A stretch of DNA of 20,762 nt from Algivirga pacifica. Its GTDB lineage: Bacteria; Bacteroidota; Bacteroidia; Cytophagales; Flammeovirgaceae. The stretch spans positions 1 to 20,762 of the forward strand of contig NZ_BAABJX010000067.1 of the NCBI RefSeq assembly GCF_039543525.1. The letters run 5' to 3'. Of the stretch, positions 1-8,960 are shown in pieces (position 1 is the stretch's first letter; each line of letters opens with the position of its first letter). Under the pieces are notes generated by a model, which searched no databases, was not told the DNA's origin, and saw only the letters and a program-made list of their open reading frames with translations. A program made the position numbers and the translations under genes.

Positions 1-1
1 T

Positions 2-65
2 CCTTCCTCCTTTATCCTTCCTCCTTTATCCTTCCTCCTTTATCCTTCCTCCTTTATCCTTCCTT
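2..65. repeat. 14-bp polypyrimidine tandem repeat
   Basis: The unit CCTTCCTCCTTTAT is repeated four times exactly and followed by a partial fifth unit (CCTTCCTT). The + strand is almost pure pyrimidine apart from one A per unit; the - strand reads ATAAAGGAGGAAGG. Because 14 is not a multiple of three, copy-number change would shift any reading frame across it. The repeat touches the left edge of the window, so its full length is unknown. It lies about 125 bp upstream of the phosphatase gene, and no credible gene runs through it in this window. Confidence 0.95.
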
Positions 66-191
66 AGAGTACAGCTACATCTTTTTTTAATCATATTTTT
101 AATTAGAATAAGATTGCATCCCCTATAATAAATTTTAATTTTACCGTTATTAGTAATGGTAATTATACATAATGTGCATTTGTCTGTATAA

Positions 192-2396
192 ATGCCTTTA
201 ATGCCCAAGATATCTCAACGCATGCTTCGACTACTTCTTGTAGGCAGCCTATTGCTCACATTGCTTTCAGCAAAAGGTGCTCTACCTAACACACACATAC
301 GTCAACAGGAGGCTATACGGCTTACCGATAACCTCCGTCACTATACTTCTTTACCTCTATTGACTTTCATTGACAGCAGCAGAGTAAAGACACTGGAAGA
401 CGCTATACAACGATTTGAAAAAGGAAATACACCAACGCTTCCCCCTAGAGTAGGAGGAGGATACCCTATATGGTATACCTTCAGATTACACAATGCCAGT
501 GAAGACACCAAATGGGACTTATACTTCAAGGATCGATTGCTTAGTACTCCTAATTACATCTACGTCTACTACCAAAACGAAAGCATGCACTCGGGAGTAG
601 ACTTTGCGCAAAATGGTTTTTATCTTCCTTTTTCCCAACGACAAAATGCAGAGGATTACAAGCGTATCACGTTGGATCTTGTTCCTGGAGAAACCTACCG
701 AGTATATGTCAAGGCGGTCAACATTCACCAGAGTCCCTTGCCTACAAGTATTAACTTGGAACAACACAAAACCTGGAGCGATACTTTCCTGAAGCAACAA
801 GCTCGTAAAGGATTAGAAGAAGGTATACTACAAGGCATGATTTGGATTTTCATCATGTACAATGTTGTTCTCTCGATTATGAGCCGGGAAAAGATCCATT
901 TATATTATGGCTTATATCTTTTCTTTGCGGGCTTATACTTCTTATATCGTAGTGGCTACCTTCAATACTTTCCACCTTTTCGCTATCAGCCCGAACTGAT
1001 CAACTATATGTGGACTACGTCCCTGTTAGCCCCTGCCTTTTTTATCTTATTTATTAGAAAGTTTCTTTTTGTAAAGAAAAACTTCCCCACACTGGATATC
1101 GCCTTAAAATACATTGCCTGGCTTGCCATAGGAATCTATATCCTGGAGTCTATTATTTATACCATTACCGAAAATACCAGCTTACTCAATCAAATCAATA
1201 CATATAGTTTCGTAGCAGCCGTAGTAGGGATCATGCTTTGTTTTCTCTTACCTATCAAAATGAGAAACCCTCTTGTGTACTACTTTATGTTTGGCTCCTT
1301 GACCTTATCATTTGCTGCCATTACGGGAGTATTTACGGAAAATTACTACTTGACCAAAATAGGACTAATGATTCAAGTCGTGACCTTTACAGTAGGTATG
1401 GGGCACCGTATCCGAGAGAATGAGAAACAAAAAAATAAGGCTCAAGCCTCATATATCTCCCAACTAAAAGAAAACGAGAAAATGCAGCGGGATGCTAAAA
1501 GGGAGCTAGAGGCCAGAGTACAGGAGCGTACCGCAAAGATCGAAAAACAAAAAGAAGAGTTACTTGCCCAAACAGATAAATTAAAGGAAGCCAATGCCAA
1601 GGTACAATACCAGTCTCAGCTTCTAACAGAGAAGAACCTTAAGATCGTTGATAGTATTAACTATGCTCAGCGTATGCAGGAGGCCTTACTTCCAGACTTA
1701 TCCAAAATAGCGCTCACCCTTCCAAATACCTTTGTTTTCTTCAAACCTAAGGATATTGTTTCTGGTGATTTCTATTGGTACCATGCAAAGGATGGAAAAT
1801 CATTTCTAGCTGCTGTAGATTGTACCGGACATGGGGTACCAGGTGCCTTTATGTCTCTAATTGGATACAACTTACTAGACCGTTTTGTCAAGCATGAAAA
1901 CTATTCTATGCCTGGAGAAATCCTTGACCAAATGCAGATAGGAGTACAACAAGTCCTTAACCATACCACGACCAATAGAAGAGATGGTATGGACATGGGA
2001 ATCTGTATGATTGATCACCGAGAAAATAAACTTTATTTCGCTGGTGCTAAAAATCCTCTTTACTACATACAAAATAATCAGCTTGGAGTACTTAAAGGCG
2101 AGAAACAATCTATTGGAGAGAACACCCGAAAAGGACACTCCTTCCCTACCCATATCCTTGACCTTAATGAATCAACCACGATCTATATGGCTTCTGATGG
2201 GTATCAAGATCAATTTGGAGGACCTGAAAAACGTAAGTTCCTACGCAAGCACCTGAAACAGGTATTACATAGCATTCATCACTTACCAATAGAAGATCAG
2301 TCGCTACTATTGGAGGATAGATTAAGTAAATGGATGGAGATGGGAAGAGAGGCACAAATTGACGATGTGCTAGTAATAGGATGTAAAGTTTCCTAA
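192..2396 (+). CDS. 7TMR-DISM membrane sensor with SpoIIE-type PP2C serine phosphatase domain
   Basis: This is a probable inner-membrane signalling phosphatase that removes phosphate from serine/threonine of a partner protein. A hydrophobic signal segment (residues 11-27) is followed by a periplasmic sensor domain of the 7TMR-DISMED2 type (about 40-200). Seven membrane segments follow at about 210-230, 235-252, 270-292, 306-325, 337-355, 360-380 and 386-404, then a charged coiled coil (about 410-490). The SpoIIE/PP2C domain occupies 500-734. Metal-binding acidic residues are visible in SGDFYWY (D526), VDCTGHG (D543), ASDGYQDQFGG (D669) and the terminal DDVLVIG (D724/D725), so it looks active. 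The ligand is unknown. ATGs at codons 1, 4 and 11 all precede the signal segment; the first is taken but the true start is uncertain. It stands alone, 129 bp before the next gene. A SiaC-like candidate substrate is encoded at 14979-15347. Confidence 0.9.
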   Translation: MPLMPKISQRMLRLLLVGSLLLTLLSAKGALPNTHIRQQEAIRLTDNLRHYTSLPLLTFIDSSRVKTLEDAIQRFEKGNTPTLPPRVGGGYPIWYTFRLHNASEDTKWDLYFKDRLLSTPNYIYVYYQNESMHSGVDFAQNGFYLPFSQRQNAEDYKRITLDLVPGETYRVYVKAVNIHQSPLPTSINLEQHKTWSDTFLKQQARKGLEEGILQGMIWIFIMYNVVLSIMSREKIHLYYGLYLFFAGLYFLYRSGYLQYFPPFRYQPELINYMWTTSLLAPAFFILFIRKFLFVKKNFPTLDIALKYIAWLAIGIYILESIIYTITENTSLLNQINTYSFVAAVVGIMLCFLLPIKMRNPLVYYFMFGSLTLSFAAITGVFTENYYLTKIGLMIQVVTFTVGMGHRIRENEKQKNKAQASYISQLKENEKMQRDAKRELEARVQERTAKIEKQKEELLAQTDKLKEANAKVQYQSQLLTEKNLKIVDSINYAQRMQEALLPDLSKIALTLPNTFVFFKPKDIVSGDFYWYHAKDGKSFLAAVDCTGHGVPGAFMSLIGYNLLDRFVKHENYSMPGEILDQMQIGVQQVLNHTTTNRRDGMDMGICMIDHRENKLYFAGAKNPLYYIQNNQLGVLKGEKQSIGENTRKGHSFPTHILDLNESTTIYMASDGYQDQFGGPEKRKFLRKHLKQVLHSIHHLPIEDQSLLLEDRLSKWMEMGREAQIDDVLVIGCKVS

Positions 2397-2406
2397 GGGC
2401 CTTAGG
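2392..2406. other. Short hairpin across the stop codon of the phosphatase gene
   Basis: CCTAAG GGC CTTAGG forms a 6-bp perfect stem that includes the TAA stop codon of the preceding gene. There is no T-run after it, so it is at best a weak or factor-dependent 3'-end signal. Confidence 0.35.
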
Positions 2407-2466
2407 GAATCACTGAAAAGAATAGTACCTATTTTCAGAAGATCTACCTATATTTATAGTTTGCAT

Positions 2467-2473
2467 TACTTTG
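2467..2473 (+). promoter_or_regulatory. Candidate -7 promoter box for the DUF4230 gene
   Basis: TACTTTG lies 52 bases before the ATG of the DUF4230 gene. It resembles the Bacteroidota -7 box TAnnTTTG with one spacer base missing. No TTG -33 box at the expected distance is evident, so support is moderate to weak. Confidence 0.35.
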
Positions 2474-2525
2474 CTGCTTATATTCAAAATTGTATGCGAA
2501 TCATAATTGTAACTGACTGAACCAA

Positions 2526-3128
2526 ATGAAATTCAACCGATTTTTTCCATGGATACTTGTTTTTAGCCTCTTTATCATATTGATCTATGTACAATTTGAG
2601 CAAATATATCCTTCCACCAAAACAGAAAGTGTCACTGGTGCAGTAGTACATCGTTTTGAGGAATTGGGTAAGTTTGAGGTAATCAAGTACAATATTGCTG
2701 ATGTATTAGAACTGAAAGAAAAAAGTGGCAGTTGGTTTATCCCTGACCATGAAGTCATGATGATTCTAAGAGGAGAAGCTGCAGGCTGTATTGACTTCAG
2801 GCGTATTTCGCCTAGAGATGTACAGTCAATCAATGATACATTATACATTGCTCTCCCCCAACCAGAGATTTGCTATTACAAATTGGATATGCAAAAAACC
2901 AGAGTATATGATCGCTCTATCGGCAGCTTTATCAACCAAACTGAATTGGTTAATCGCGCCTATAAGATCGGAGAAGAGCGTGTACTGCAAGCTGCGTTGG
3001 AAGAAGGCATACTCGATCTTAGCAGACAAAATGCCTATAAGATCTTACAACCTCTTTTTGAGGAGTTAACTAAAAAGCATGTGGTGATTCAGTTCAAGCA
3101 TGAGCAGAATATTAAGCCAATGGATTAA
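2526..3128 (+). CDS. DUF4230 family membrane-anchored protein
   Basis: The 200-residue protein has an N-terminal hydrophobic anchor (about residues 8-24) and a short linker, then a single extracytoplasmic domain. The pattern matches DUF4230: an EL..FE(V)IKYN opening near 46-57, the GEAAGCIDF segment at 83-91 (family form: G...aGiDL), the LPQPEI segment at 110-115, the RVYD..IGSF segment at about 126-135, and a helical C-terminus rich in A, E and L (about 143-185). The function of this family is not established. The protein is probably anchored in the inner membrane facing the periplasm. It follows the phosphatase gene on the same strand at 129 bp but has its own candidate -7 box, so it may be transcribed separately. 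Confidence 0.8.
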   Translation: MKFNRFFPWILVFSLFIILIYVQFEQIYPSTKTESVTGAVVHRFEELGKFEVIKYNIADVLELKEKSGSWFIPDHEVMMILRGEAAGCIDFRRISPRDVQSINDTLYIALPQPEICYYKLDMQKTRVYDRSIGSFINQTELVNRAYKIGEERVLQAALEEGILDLSRQNAYKILQPLFEELTKKHVVIQFKHEQNIKPMD

Positions 3129-3204
3129 TAAAATATAAGTAATCCCTTATTAACAGATGACTTAGTTTTCTGTTGATTTATTGCTTTATCGATACCTCAA
3201 AAGC

Positions 3205-3395
3205 TTTTTATAAGCTTCTTCATTTTTTCCTTGATGAAAAAACGAAGCAAAAAAATCAAGGCTTTGAAGAATTTGCCTAATTTTCAATCGCAAAAGCTAA
3301 AAATTCCAAACTCGCTACGCTCAAACAATGGAATTTTCTTAACGCTTTTACGATTAAAAATTTTAACGGCAATTCTTCAAGGCCATTTTTTAATA
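3205..3395. repeat. Long imperfect inverted-repeat element between convergent genes
   Basis: This 3' spacer between convergent genes holds a composite palindrome. A first stem pairs CCTTGAT (3229-3235) with ATCAAGG (3255-3261). A longer hairpin pairs TTGAAGAATTTGCC (3264-3277) with GGCAATTCTTCAA (3368-3380), ATCGCAAAAGC (3287-3297) with GCTTTTACGAT (3344-3354), and AAAATTCCA (3300-3308) with TGGAATTTT (3329-3337). The loop around 3309-3328 contains CTCGCTACGCTC. The string CCTTGATgaaaaaacgaagc resembles dispersed intergenic repeats I associate with Bacteroidota genomes; that resemblance is from memory and not verified. It may serve as a bidirectional 3'-end for the two converging genes. Nothing else is seen in 3129-3465. 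Confidence 0.75.
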
Positions 3396-3465
3396 TATAA
3401 AGGTACTTTTTAAACAAAAAACATGAGCCATACCTTAAAGTTAATGTGAGATGACTCATATTTTT

Positions 3466-5790
3466 TTACATAAATCCACCGCCACCATTAATCTGTCTCT
3501 TTCTACCTTTCATCTTCATCTTTCCGAAACGGTAAGAGAAAGAAGCTCTCAAGATAGGATTTTCACTGAAGTTTTCTTCGTATTGAGTGAATCCATCATA
3601 ATAGGTTGTACTTCTATTCCCGTTAAACACAAGGTTCTCTGCACTAAACGATAGATTGCCCTTTCCTTTTAGCACAGGCTTATTCAAGGTCAAGTTCACT
3701 CCGTAAGCATAGTCACGAATACTCTGTACTTCGATATTTCTACCATCCAGCCTTGCATTCACCAATAGTTTAAACTGCTTTGGCAAACGGAACGTAGAGT
3801 TCATCTTTGCTTTCCAGTTGAAGAAAATTTCCTCTGGAAGGTCATAGGCCTCATAGTCAAAATCGAAGTGATAAATATCGACCCCTCCACTAATATTCCA
3901 CCATTTTGTTAAGGAAACATCTCCTGAAAGAGATACACCATAATTGGCTGTCTTATCAATATTTCGGTGTTGGATCATATTGACACCTAGTTCCTCATCA
4001 AACTCCGTCACGGCTCTGATCACATCTGTACTCAAACGAGTATAAACACTCGCACTCAATGAGTATCCTTTTTGACTCGTGTTATAGCCCATCTCAAAAG
4101 AGTTGGTATACGCAGGCTGTAACTCCTGATTACCTACCATGATATTTTGAGGATCTCTCATGATGGCTAGAGGCAATATCCAGTCAATATTTGGCCTCCT
4201 GATACGACGGCTATAACTAAAGCTTAGGTTTGTGCTTTCGCCCATTTTTTGCTGTACATGCAAAGAAGGGAACAAACTAGAATACTCAATCAATGGCTCA
4301 TCACTACTGATATTAGTGTTCTCATAGCGTAAACCAGCCTGAACTGTCGCCTGCCCTATGTTAGTAGACAGTGTGGAATATGCTGAATGTCTGCTTTCCA
4401 CGTAAGGAAACCCAAACGTTGTTTCTTCCCCCTCAAACTGCTGTCTATTATCTGAACTGGCATCAACAATCACCGATTCTACTCCGGTCTCCAATTTATA
4501 GCGATCAGCAAATGTATGGTTATAATCTACCTGTCCTTCATAAACTAACCACCCAGCCTCAAAAGCACTACTAAAATTCAACCCTGTTGCTTCACTGAAT
4601 GATTGAAAATTCACTTCTCCTTTGTCTACTGAGAAGTCCAACTCCAAAGCACCTTTTGTGAAATCTTTATGGTAATTTATATCTGCTGTTCTGGAAACTC
4701 CCTTTGAACCCTGCTGACCAGTACCTACAATCTGTTGTATTAGCTCTCCATTAGAGAGGAACTGTTGCTCAAAAGACGATGTTCCGTTGAAGTTCCAGGC
4801 ATTTTCTCTAACATAGGCTGACACTACACTACTGGAATCAATGAAGTAGTCTACATTAAACTTGTAGTAATGAAACTTAGGATGTTGTACGCCTTCATTT
4901 TGCTGAATCAATTCATCACTACCATTGGCATAATTTCTTTCAAAAGAGCCTTCCCTAAGGAACTGAGCATTTCTTGCAGCCCCTGCCAAGCTTACTCCCC
5001 ATTTTCCAGAACGATAGTTCAAGCTTCCATTTCCATTATACTTATGGTTCCAGCCGATACCCGCTCCTACATTACCGTTAATACCTTGTAGTTTGTTTCG
5101 CTTAGTGACAATATTCACAATACCGGACAGTCCTTCTGGATCATACTTAGCGGAAGGGTTGGTAATCACCTCTACTCTTTCTACACTTTCTGGAGGTAAC
5201 GACTTCAATACATCAGCCACATTACTTTGAGATGGCTTTCCATCAATCAGTACACGCACATTTGAATCTCCTCTCAAGCTTACGTTACCTTCTCCATCTA
5301 CACTAATCTCAGGAATTTTATCCAGGGCATCTGTTACAGAAGTGCTTCCGGCAGTTAGTGTCTCATTCATATTGATGACTTTCTTTCCTACCTTATATTC
5401 AACCTCTACCTTTTCTCCAGAAACGGTCACCTCTTCCATCATTTTCTCTGAACTGGCTAACGTAATTACTCCCAGATCTACCTCTTTATGATCCTTATCA
5501 AGTGTCACGGTAGATTCATAGGTTTCAAAACCAATAAATTTTATAGAGATCGTATAGGTTCCATAGGTTACTTTATTGATTTCAAAAGAACCGTCCTCTT
5601 TAGTCAAGGCTCCTGTCACAGGCTTATCATTTTGTAATAGCGCTACTGTTGCATATCCCACAAAATTATCGGAAGATTTTTCCTTTACGATTCCTTTAAC
5701 GGTACCTGTTTTTCCGGCCTCTTTGTTGGGTTCACCGGCAGAAACATGAAAAGAGATAAAAAATAATAGAATTGGCAGTAAATGTTTCAT
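3466..5790 (-). CDS. TonB-linked outer-membrane beta-barrel protein (family 3 barrel)
   Basis: This 774-residue outer-membrane protein probably imports a substrate or acts as a barrel receptor; the ligand is unknown. A Sec signal peptide (about 1-18, ending VSAG) precedes a carboxypeptidase-regulatory-like beta-sandwich (about 29-112; VKGIVKEKS..., GSFEINKV..GTY.I...FIGFE). A linker with EEVTVSGE (119-126) leads into a plug domain (about 145-230) containing LRGDSNVRVLIDGKP and SVERVEVITNPSAKYDPEG. The remainder is a beta-barrel of the OMP_b-brl_3 kind, ending ASFSYRFGKMKMKG and a short glycine-rich tail (NGGGGFM). The last aromatic strand is not quite terminal, as is common in this family. 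No SusD-like lipoprotein gene is adjacent, so it is not a typical SusC glycan importer. It is encoded alone and diverges from ppc. Confidence 0.88.
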   Translation of the reverse strand: MKHLLPILLFFISFHVSAGEPNKEAGKTGTVKGIVKEKSSDNFVGYATVALLQNDKPVTGALTKEDGSFEINKVTYGTYTISIKFIGFETYESTVTLDKDHKEVDLGVITLASSEKMMEEVTVSGEKVEVEYKVGKKVINMNETLTAGSTSVTDALDKIPEISVDGEGNVSLRGDSNVRVLIDGKPSQSNVADVLKSLPPESVERVEVITNPSAKYDPEGLSGIVNIVTKRNKLQGINGNVGAGIGWNHKYNGNGSLNYRSGKWGVSLAGAARNAQFLREGSFERNYANGSDELIQQNEGVQHPKFHYYKFNVDYFIDSSSVVSAYVRENAWNFNGTSSFEQQFLSNGELIQQIVGTGQQGSKGVSRTADINYHKDFTKGALELDFSVDKGEVNFQSFSEATGLNFSSAFEAGWLVYEGQVDYNHTFADRYKLETGVESVIVDASSDNRQQFEGEETTFGFPYVESRHSAYSTLSTNIGQATVQAGLRYENTNISSDEPLIEYSSLFPSLHVQQKMGESTNLSFSYSRRIRRPNIDWILPLAIMRDPQNIMVGNQELQPAYTNSFEMGYNTSQKGYSLSASVYTRLSTDVIRAVTEFDEELGVNMIQHRNIDKTANYGVSLSGDVSLTKWWNISGGVDIYHFDFDYEAYDLPEEIFFNWKAKMNSTFRLPKQFKLLVNARLDGRNIEVQSIRDYAYGVNLTLNKPVLKGKGNLSFSAENLVFNGNRSTTYYDGFTQYEENFSENPILRASFSYRFGKMKMKGRKRQINGGGGFM

Positions 5791-5851
5791 CTGTGTATTT
5801 AAATTAATTTGACAACTGCCACTCTATATGCCAACGAAAAGCCAAAACTCA

Positions 5852-5858
5852 CAAAGTA
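5852..5858 (-). promoter_or_regulatory. Candidate -7 box for the outer-membrane protein gene
   Basis: Read on the - strand this is TACTTTG, 61 bases upstream of the ATG at 5790. It is the same 7-base variant of TAnnTTTG found before the DUF4230 and rarA genes. I see no clear TTG at 17-23 bases upstream. The rest of the divergent spacer 5791-6110 is AT-rich with no other clear signal; TTGGATATAC...TATATTTA at 6033-6056 could be a poor promoter for ppc, but its spacing is too short. Confidence 0.4.
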
Positions 5859-6110
5859 TTATAAATCAATGATTTAAAACTTTAAAAAATATTAAAAAAG
5901 GAGGATCTATTGTTCACAGACAGTACGCATTGTTCATTTTCGAACATAAAATTTAACCATTTTTACAAAAATCATCCTGTCAAGATAATTCTTCTCATCA
6001 TTTTCTGGGATTTAACGACGTAATTTTCCAATTGGATATACAAAATTTTATATTTACTATCCGCAACCAAATAACTTTAAGAAAAAAACGACCACAATAG
6101 GCAAATCATT

Positions 6111-8900
6111 ATGAAGCAAAACAAAACTGTCAGTATCCTGAATGAAGTCCAGGATAAGATAGGCAAGCCTTACAAAGATCTTGAGTTTCTTTTACAGTGT
6201 TTAAAAGAAGTCCTAGAGGAAAATGGAGAGAAAGAACTAGCTAAAAATATTCCTTGGATCAACTCCAATCCTACACTAAAAAAAGAGACCGTAAACAGTA
6301 AACTCATCCAACTTTACTCTCTTTGCTTTCAGCTCCTGAATACGGTAGAGGAAAACGGTGCCGTACAGCAACGAAGAACCAAAGAAAGCGAGGAGTCATT
6401 CACAGCCATCAACGGTCTGTGGGGAGAGCGAATCAAGTCATTAAAAGAGGCTGGCCTTACAGAGACTCAAATTGCTAAGCACCTTAAAAATATTATGATT
6501 GAGCCCGTATTGACGGCTCACCCAACGGAGGCGAAAAGAACGACTATTCTTGAGCATAACCGTACCATCTATCTTCAATTGTTGAAGAGAGAGAACCAGA
6601 TGTATACGCAGTTTGAGCAAAACGAGAACCGCGAGCAAATCAAAACGATGCTAGACACCCTTTGGAAAACGGGTGAAATCTATATTGAGAAACCACAGGT
6701 ACAGGATGAGTTGCGCAATATCATGCACTACCTGACCAACGTATTCAACAAAGCCCTTCCTATCTTGGACCGCCGTCTGCAGCAGGCATGGGTAGAGAAT
6801 GGTTTCTCACCTAAGACCATTGCTAAGGTGTCTGACCGTCCTAGAATCTCATTCGGAGACTGGGTAGGTGGTGATAGAGATGGACACCCATTTGTAACGG
6901 CAGACGTTACCAGAGAGACGCTAAAAGCATTGCGTTTGAATGCGATTATTATCGTTAGAAGCGCATTAGTAGACTTGATTGGTAAAGTGAGTTATTCTTT
7001 AAAGGTAGAAGATACTACTAAAGAATTCCAGGCTCGTCTAAAAGTTATGTTGGAAGAGACTGGAGAGGATGGCTTGAATGCTTATAACAGAAATAAAGGA
7101 GAGGCCTTCCGTCAGTTTATAGCGCTATGTCTTTTGAAGCTTCCATTGATGGCTGATGGAGAGCACAATATGGCCCTTTCAGAAAGAAATTACTCTTACT
7201 TCTATTCTAAGGACCTTAAAAACGACTTGATTCTTCTACAAGAAGCTATCGTCAAAATCGGTGCAGAACGCGGCGCTTACAGCTATGTAAACGATGCGAT
7301 CCGTGTGATTGATACTTATGGGTTCCACCTAGCTAAACTTGACGTACGTCAAAATAGTAGCTTCCACGATAAGGCGATCTCTCAGCTGATGAAAGCCGCT
7401 TCTATGGAAAGCAACAACTTTGCCGAGTGGAATGAGGAGAGAAGGTTAGTATTCTTGAACAGTGAGTTGCAATCGAGCAGACCGTTCACGCATCCAAACA
7501 TGAAGTTGGAAAAAGAGGCTCAAACGGTCACAGAATGCTATAATACAATTGCTGAGCAGGTAAATAAATACGGACTGAACGGTATCGGGGTATTTATCGT
7601 GAGTATGACCAGAAATGTCTCAGACCTATTGTCAGTATACCTATTGTGCAGAGAGGCAGGTCTAACGATCCAAACCGAAGAAGGATTGGTATGTAAGATT
7701 CCTGTTGTGCCATTGTTTGAAACGATTGATGACCTTCAGGCCAGCCCACAAATCATGCAAGGCTTCCTGGATCACCCAATCACTAAGAGAAGTTTGGAAT
7801 ACCAACGCCAATTACACGGATGGGACAAGCCTCGTCAAATGGTAATGGTAGGATATAGTGATAGTAACAAGGACGGTGGTACATTAGCCAGCCAGTGGTC
7901 ATTGAACTTCGCACAATATCGTCTGACAGAAGTAGGAAAGAACCGTGACATGTACGTTCACTTCTTCCATGGTAAAGGAGGTTCTATTAGCCGTGGTGCA
8001 GGACCAACTAACTGGTTTATTCAGGCGCTACCACACTCTGCCGTAAGTGGATTTATGCGTTTGACAGAGCAAGGGGAAACTATTGAGCAGAAATATGCCA
8101 ATATGATGAACGCCAGCTACAACCTTGAGCTATTGATGGCCGGTACTGCCGCTGCCACCATCAAGGACAAGTACTCTGAGCGTACCTTGTATCCATATTC
8201 TAAGATCTTCTCTTGGATGGCTGAGCATAGTAAAGTGTTGTACACAGAACTATTGAACCATCCAAACTTTATACAGTACTTCAGTGAGGCTACTCCTATT
8301 GATGCTATTGAGTCTAGCCGTATCGGTTCTCGTCCGGCAAGACGTACCGGTAAGCGTACACTGGGTGACTTGAGAGCGATTCCTTGGGTATTTAGCTGGA
8401 ACCAATCTCGTTGTAACCTTACCAGCTGGTATGGAGTGGGTAGCACACTAGAGAAACTGAAAAAAGATAAGCCAGAAGACTATAAACGTCTAAAAGAAGG
8501 CTTGAAAACAGATCCTTTATTGCGTTACGTATTCACCAACGTAGATACGAGTTTGGCAGCGACGGATGAGCACATTATGGAAGCTTATGCGGAACTGGTA
8601 ACAGATGCCAAAGCTAAGAAAGCCATCTTGAAGCTATTGACGACTGAGTTGTCGAAAACCAGAAAGATGCTGGTAGAGCTTTTGGAAAGACCATTTGAAG
8701 AAAGAAGACAGAACCACTATTACTCTAACCTTCTTCGTTCAGAAGCACTTCGTCTATTACACGAGAAGCAAATCGCATTGCTACAAGAGTGGAGACAGCT
8801 GAAGAATGCGGAACCTGAGAGTAAAAAGACGGAGGAAACACTCTTCAACCTACTTGGTTCAATCAATGCCATTGCTAGTGCATTGAGAACTACTGGTTGA
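6111..8900 (+). CDS. ppc: Phosphoenolpyruvate carboxylase
   Basis: The enzyme adds bicarbonate to PEP to make oxaloacetate, refilling the TCA cycle; it is cytoplasmic and usually tetrameric. At 929 residues it is somewhat longer than the E. coli enzyme (883). Signature segments are VLTAHPTEAKRTT (catalytic H137), DWVGGDRDGHPFVT (250-263), VGYSDSNKDGG (K587), FFHGKGGSISRGAGPTNW (H620, R628), TEQGETI (652-658) and PWVFSWNQSR (758-767). The C-terminus ends ALRTTG where E. coli ends MRNTG. By my hand alignment three of four residues that bind the feedback inhibitor aspartate in E. coli differ here (K773 to N810, R832 to Q867, N881 to T927), while R587 is kept as R628. It is a single-gene unit with its own terminator. 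Confidence 0.97.
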   Translation: MKQNKTVSILNEVQDKIGKPYKDLEFLLQCLKEVLEENGEKELAKNIPWINSNPTLKKETVNSKLIQLYSLCFQLLNTVEENGAVQQRRTKESEESFTAINGLWGERIKSLKEAGLTETQIAKHLKNIMIEPVLTAHPTEAKRTTILEHNRTIYLQLLKRENQMYTQFEQNENREQIKTMLDTLWKTGEIYIEKPQVQDELRNIMHYLTNVFNKALPILDRRLQQAWVENGFSPKTIAKVSDRPRISFGDWVGGDRDGHPFVTADVTRETLKALRLNAIIIVRSALVDLIGKVSYSLKVEDTTKEFQARLKVMLEETGEDGLNAYNRNKGEAFRQFIALCLLKLPLMADGEHNMALSERNYSYFYSKDLKNDLILLQEAIVKIGAERGAYSYVNDAIRVIDTYGFHLAKLDVRQNSSFHDKAISQLMKAASMESNNFAEWNEERRLVFLNSELQSSRPFTHPNMKLEKEAQTVTECYNTIAEQVNKYGLNGIGVFIVSMTRNVSDLLSVYLLCREAGLTIQTEEGLVCKIPVVPLFETIDDLQASPQIMQGFLDHPITKRSLEYQRQLHGWDKPRQMVMVGYSDSNKDGGTLASQWSLNFAQYRLTEVGKNRDMYVHFFHGKGGSISRGAGPTNWFIQALPHSAVSGFMRLTEQGETIEQKYANMMNASYNLELLMAGTAAATIKDKYSERTLYPYSKIFSWMAEHSKVLYTELLNHPNFIQYFSEATPIDAIESSRIGSRPARRTGKRTLGDLRAIPWVFSWNQSRCNLTSWYGVGSTLEKLKKDKPEDYKRLKEGLKTDPLLRYVFTNVDTSLAATDEHIMEAYAELVTDAKAKKAILKLLTTELSKTRKMLVELLERPFEERRQNHYYSNLLRSEALRLLHEKQIALLQEWRQLKNAEPESKKTEETLFNLLGSINAIASALRTTG

Positions 8901-8922
8901 TACCTATCCGCCATCGATATAA

Positions 8923-8960
8923 AAAAACAGCCAATACGTCTTTTCGTATTGGCTGTTTTT
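8923..8960 (+). terminator. Intrinsic terminator of ppc
   Basis: AAAAACAGCCAATACG and CGTATTGGCTGTTTTT form a perfect 16-bp stem (8923-8938 with 8945-8960) around a 6-base loop, with an A-run and T-run at the ends. It lies 22 bases after the ppc stop and could work in both directions. Confidence 0.92.

Noticed and set aside
26..208. 60-residue open frame on the - strand crossing the tandem repeat
   Set aside because: Its end is low-complexity translation of the 14-mer and the rest has no domain-like pattern or start signal.
192..3128. Phosphatase and DUF4230 genes as a two-gene signalling operon
   Set aside because: The 129-bp gap has its own hairpin and candidate -7 box, so co-transcription is not supported by the sequence.
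3466..5790. SusC-type starch importer working with the amylase
   Set aside because: No SusD partner, the barrel is of the family-3 type, and the amylase gene is 5.6 kb away with other genes between.
8117..8446. 109-residue open frame antisense to ppc
   Set aside because: It is a shadow of conserved PEP carboxylase coding sequence.
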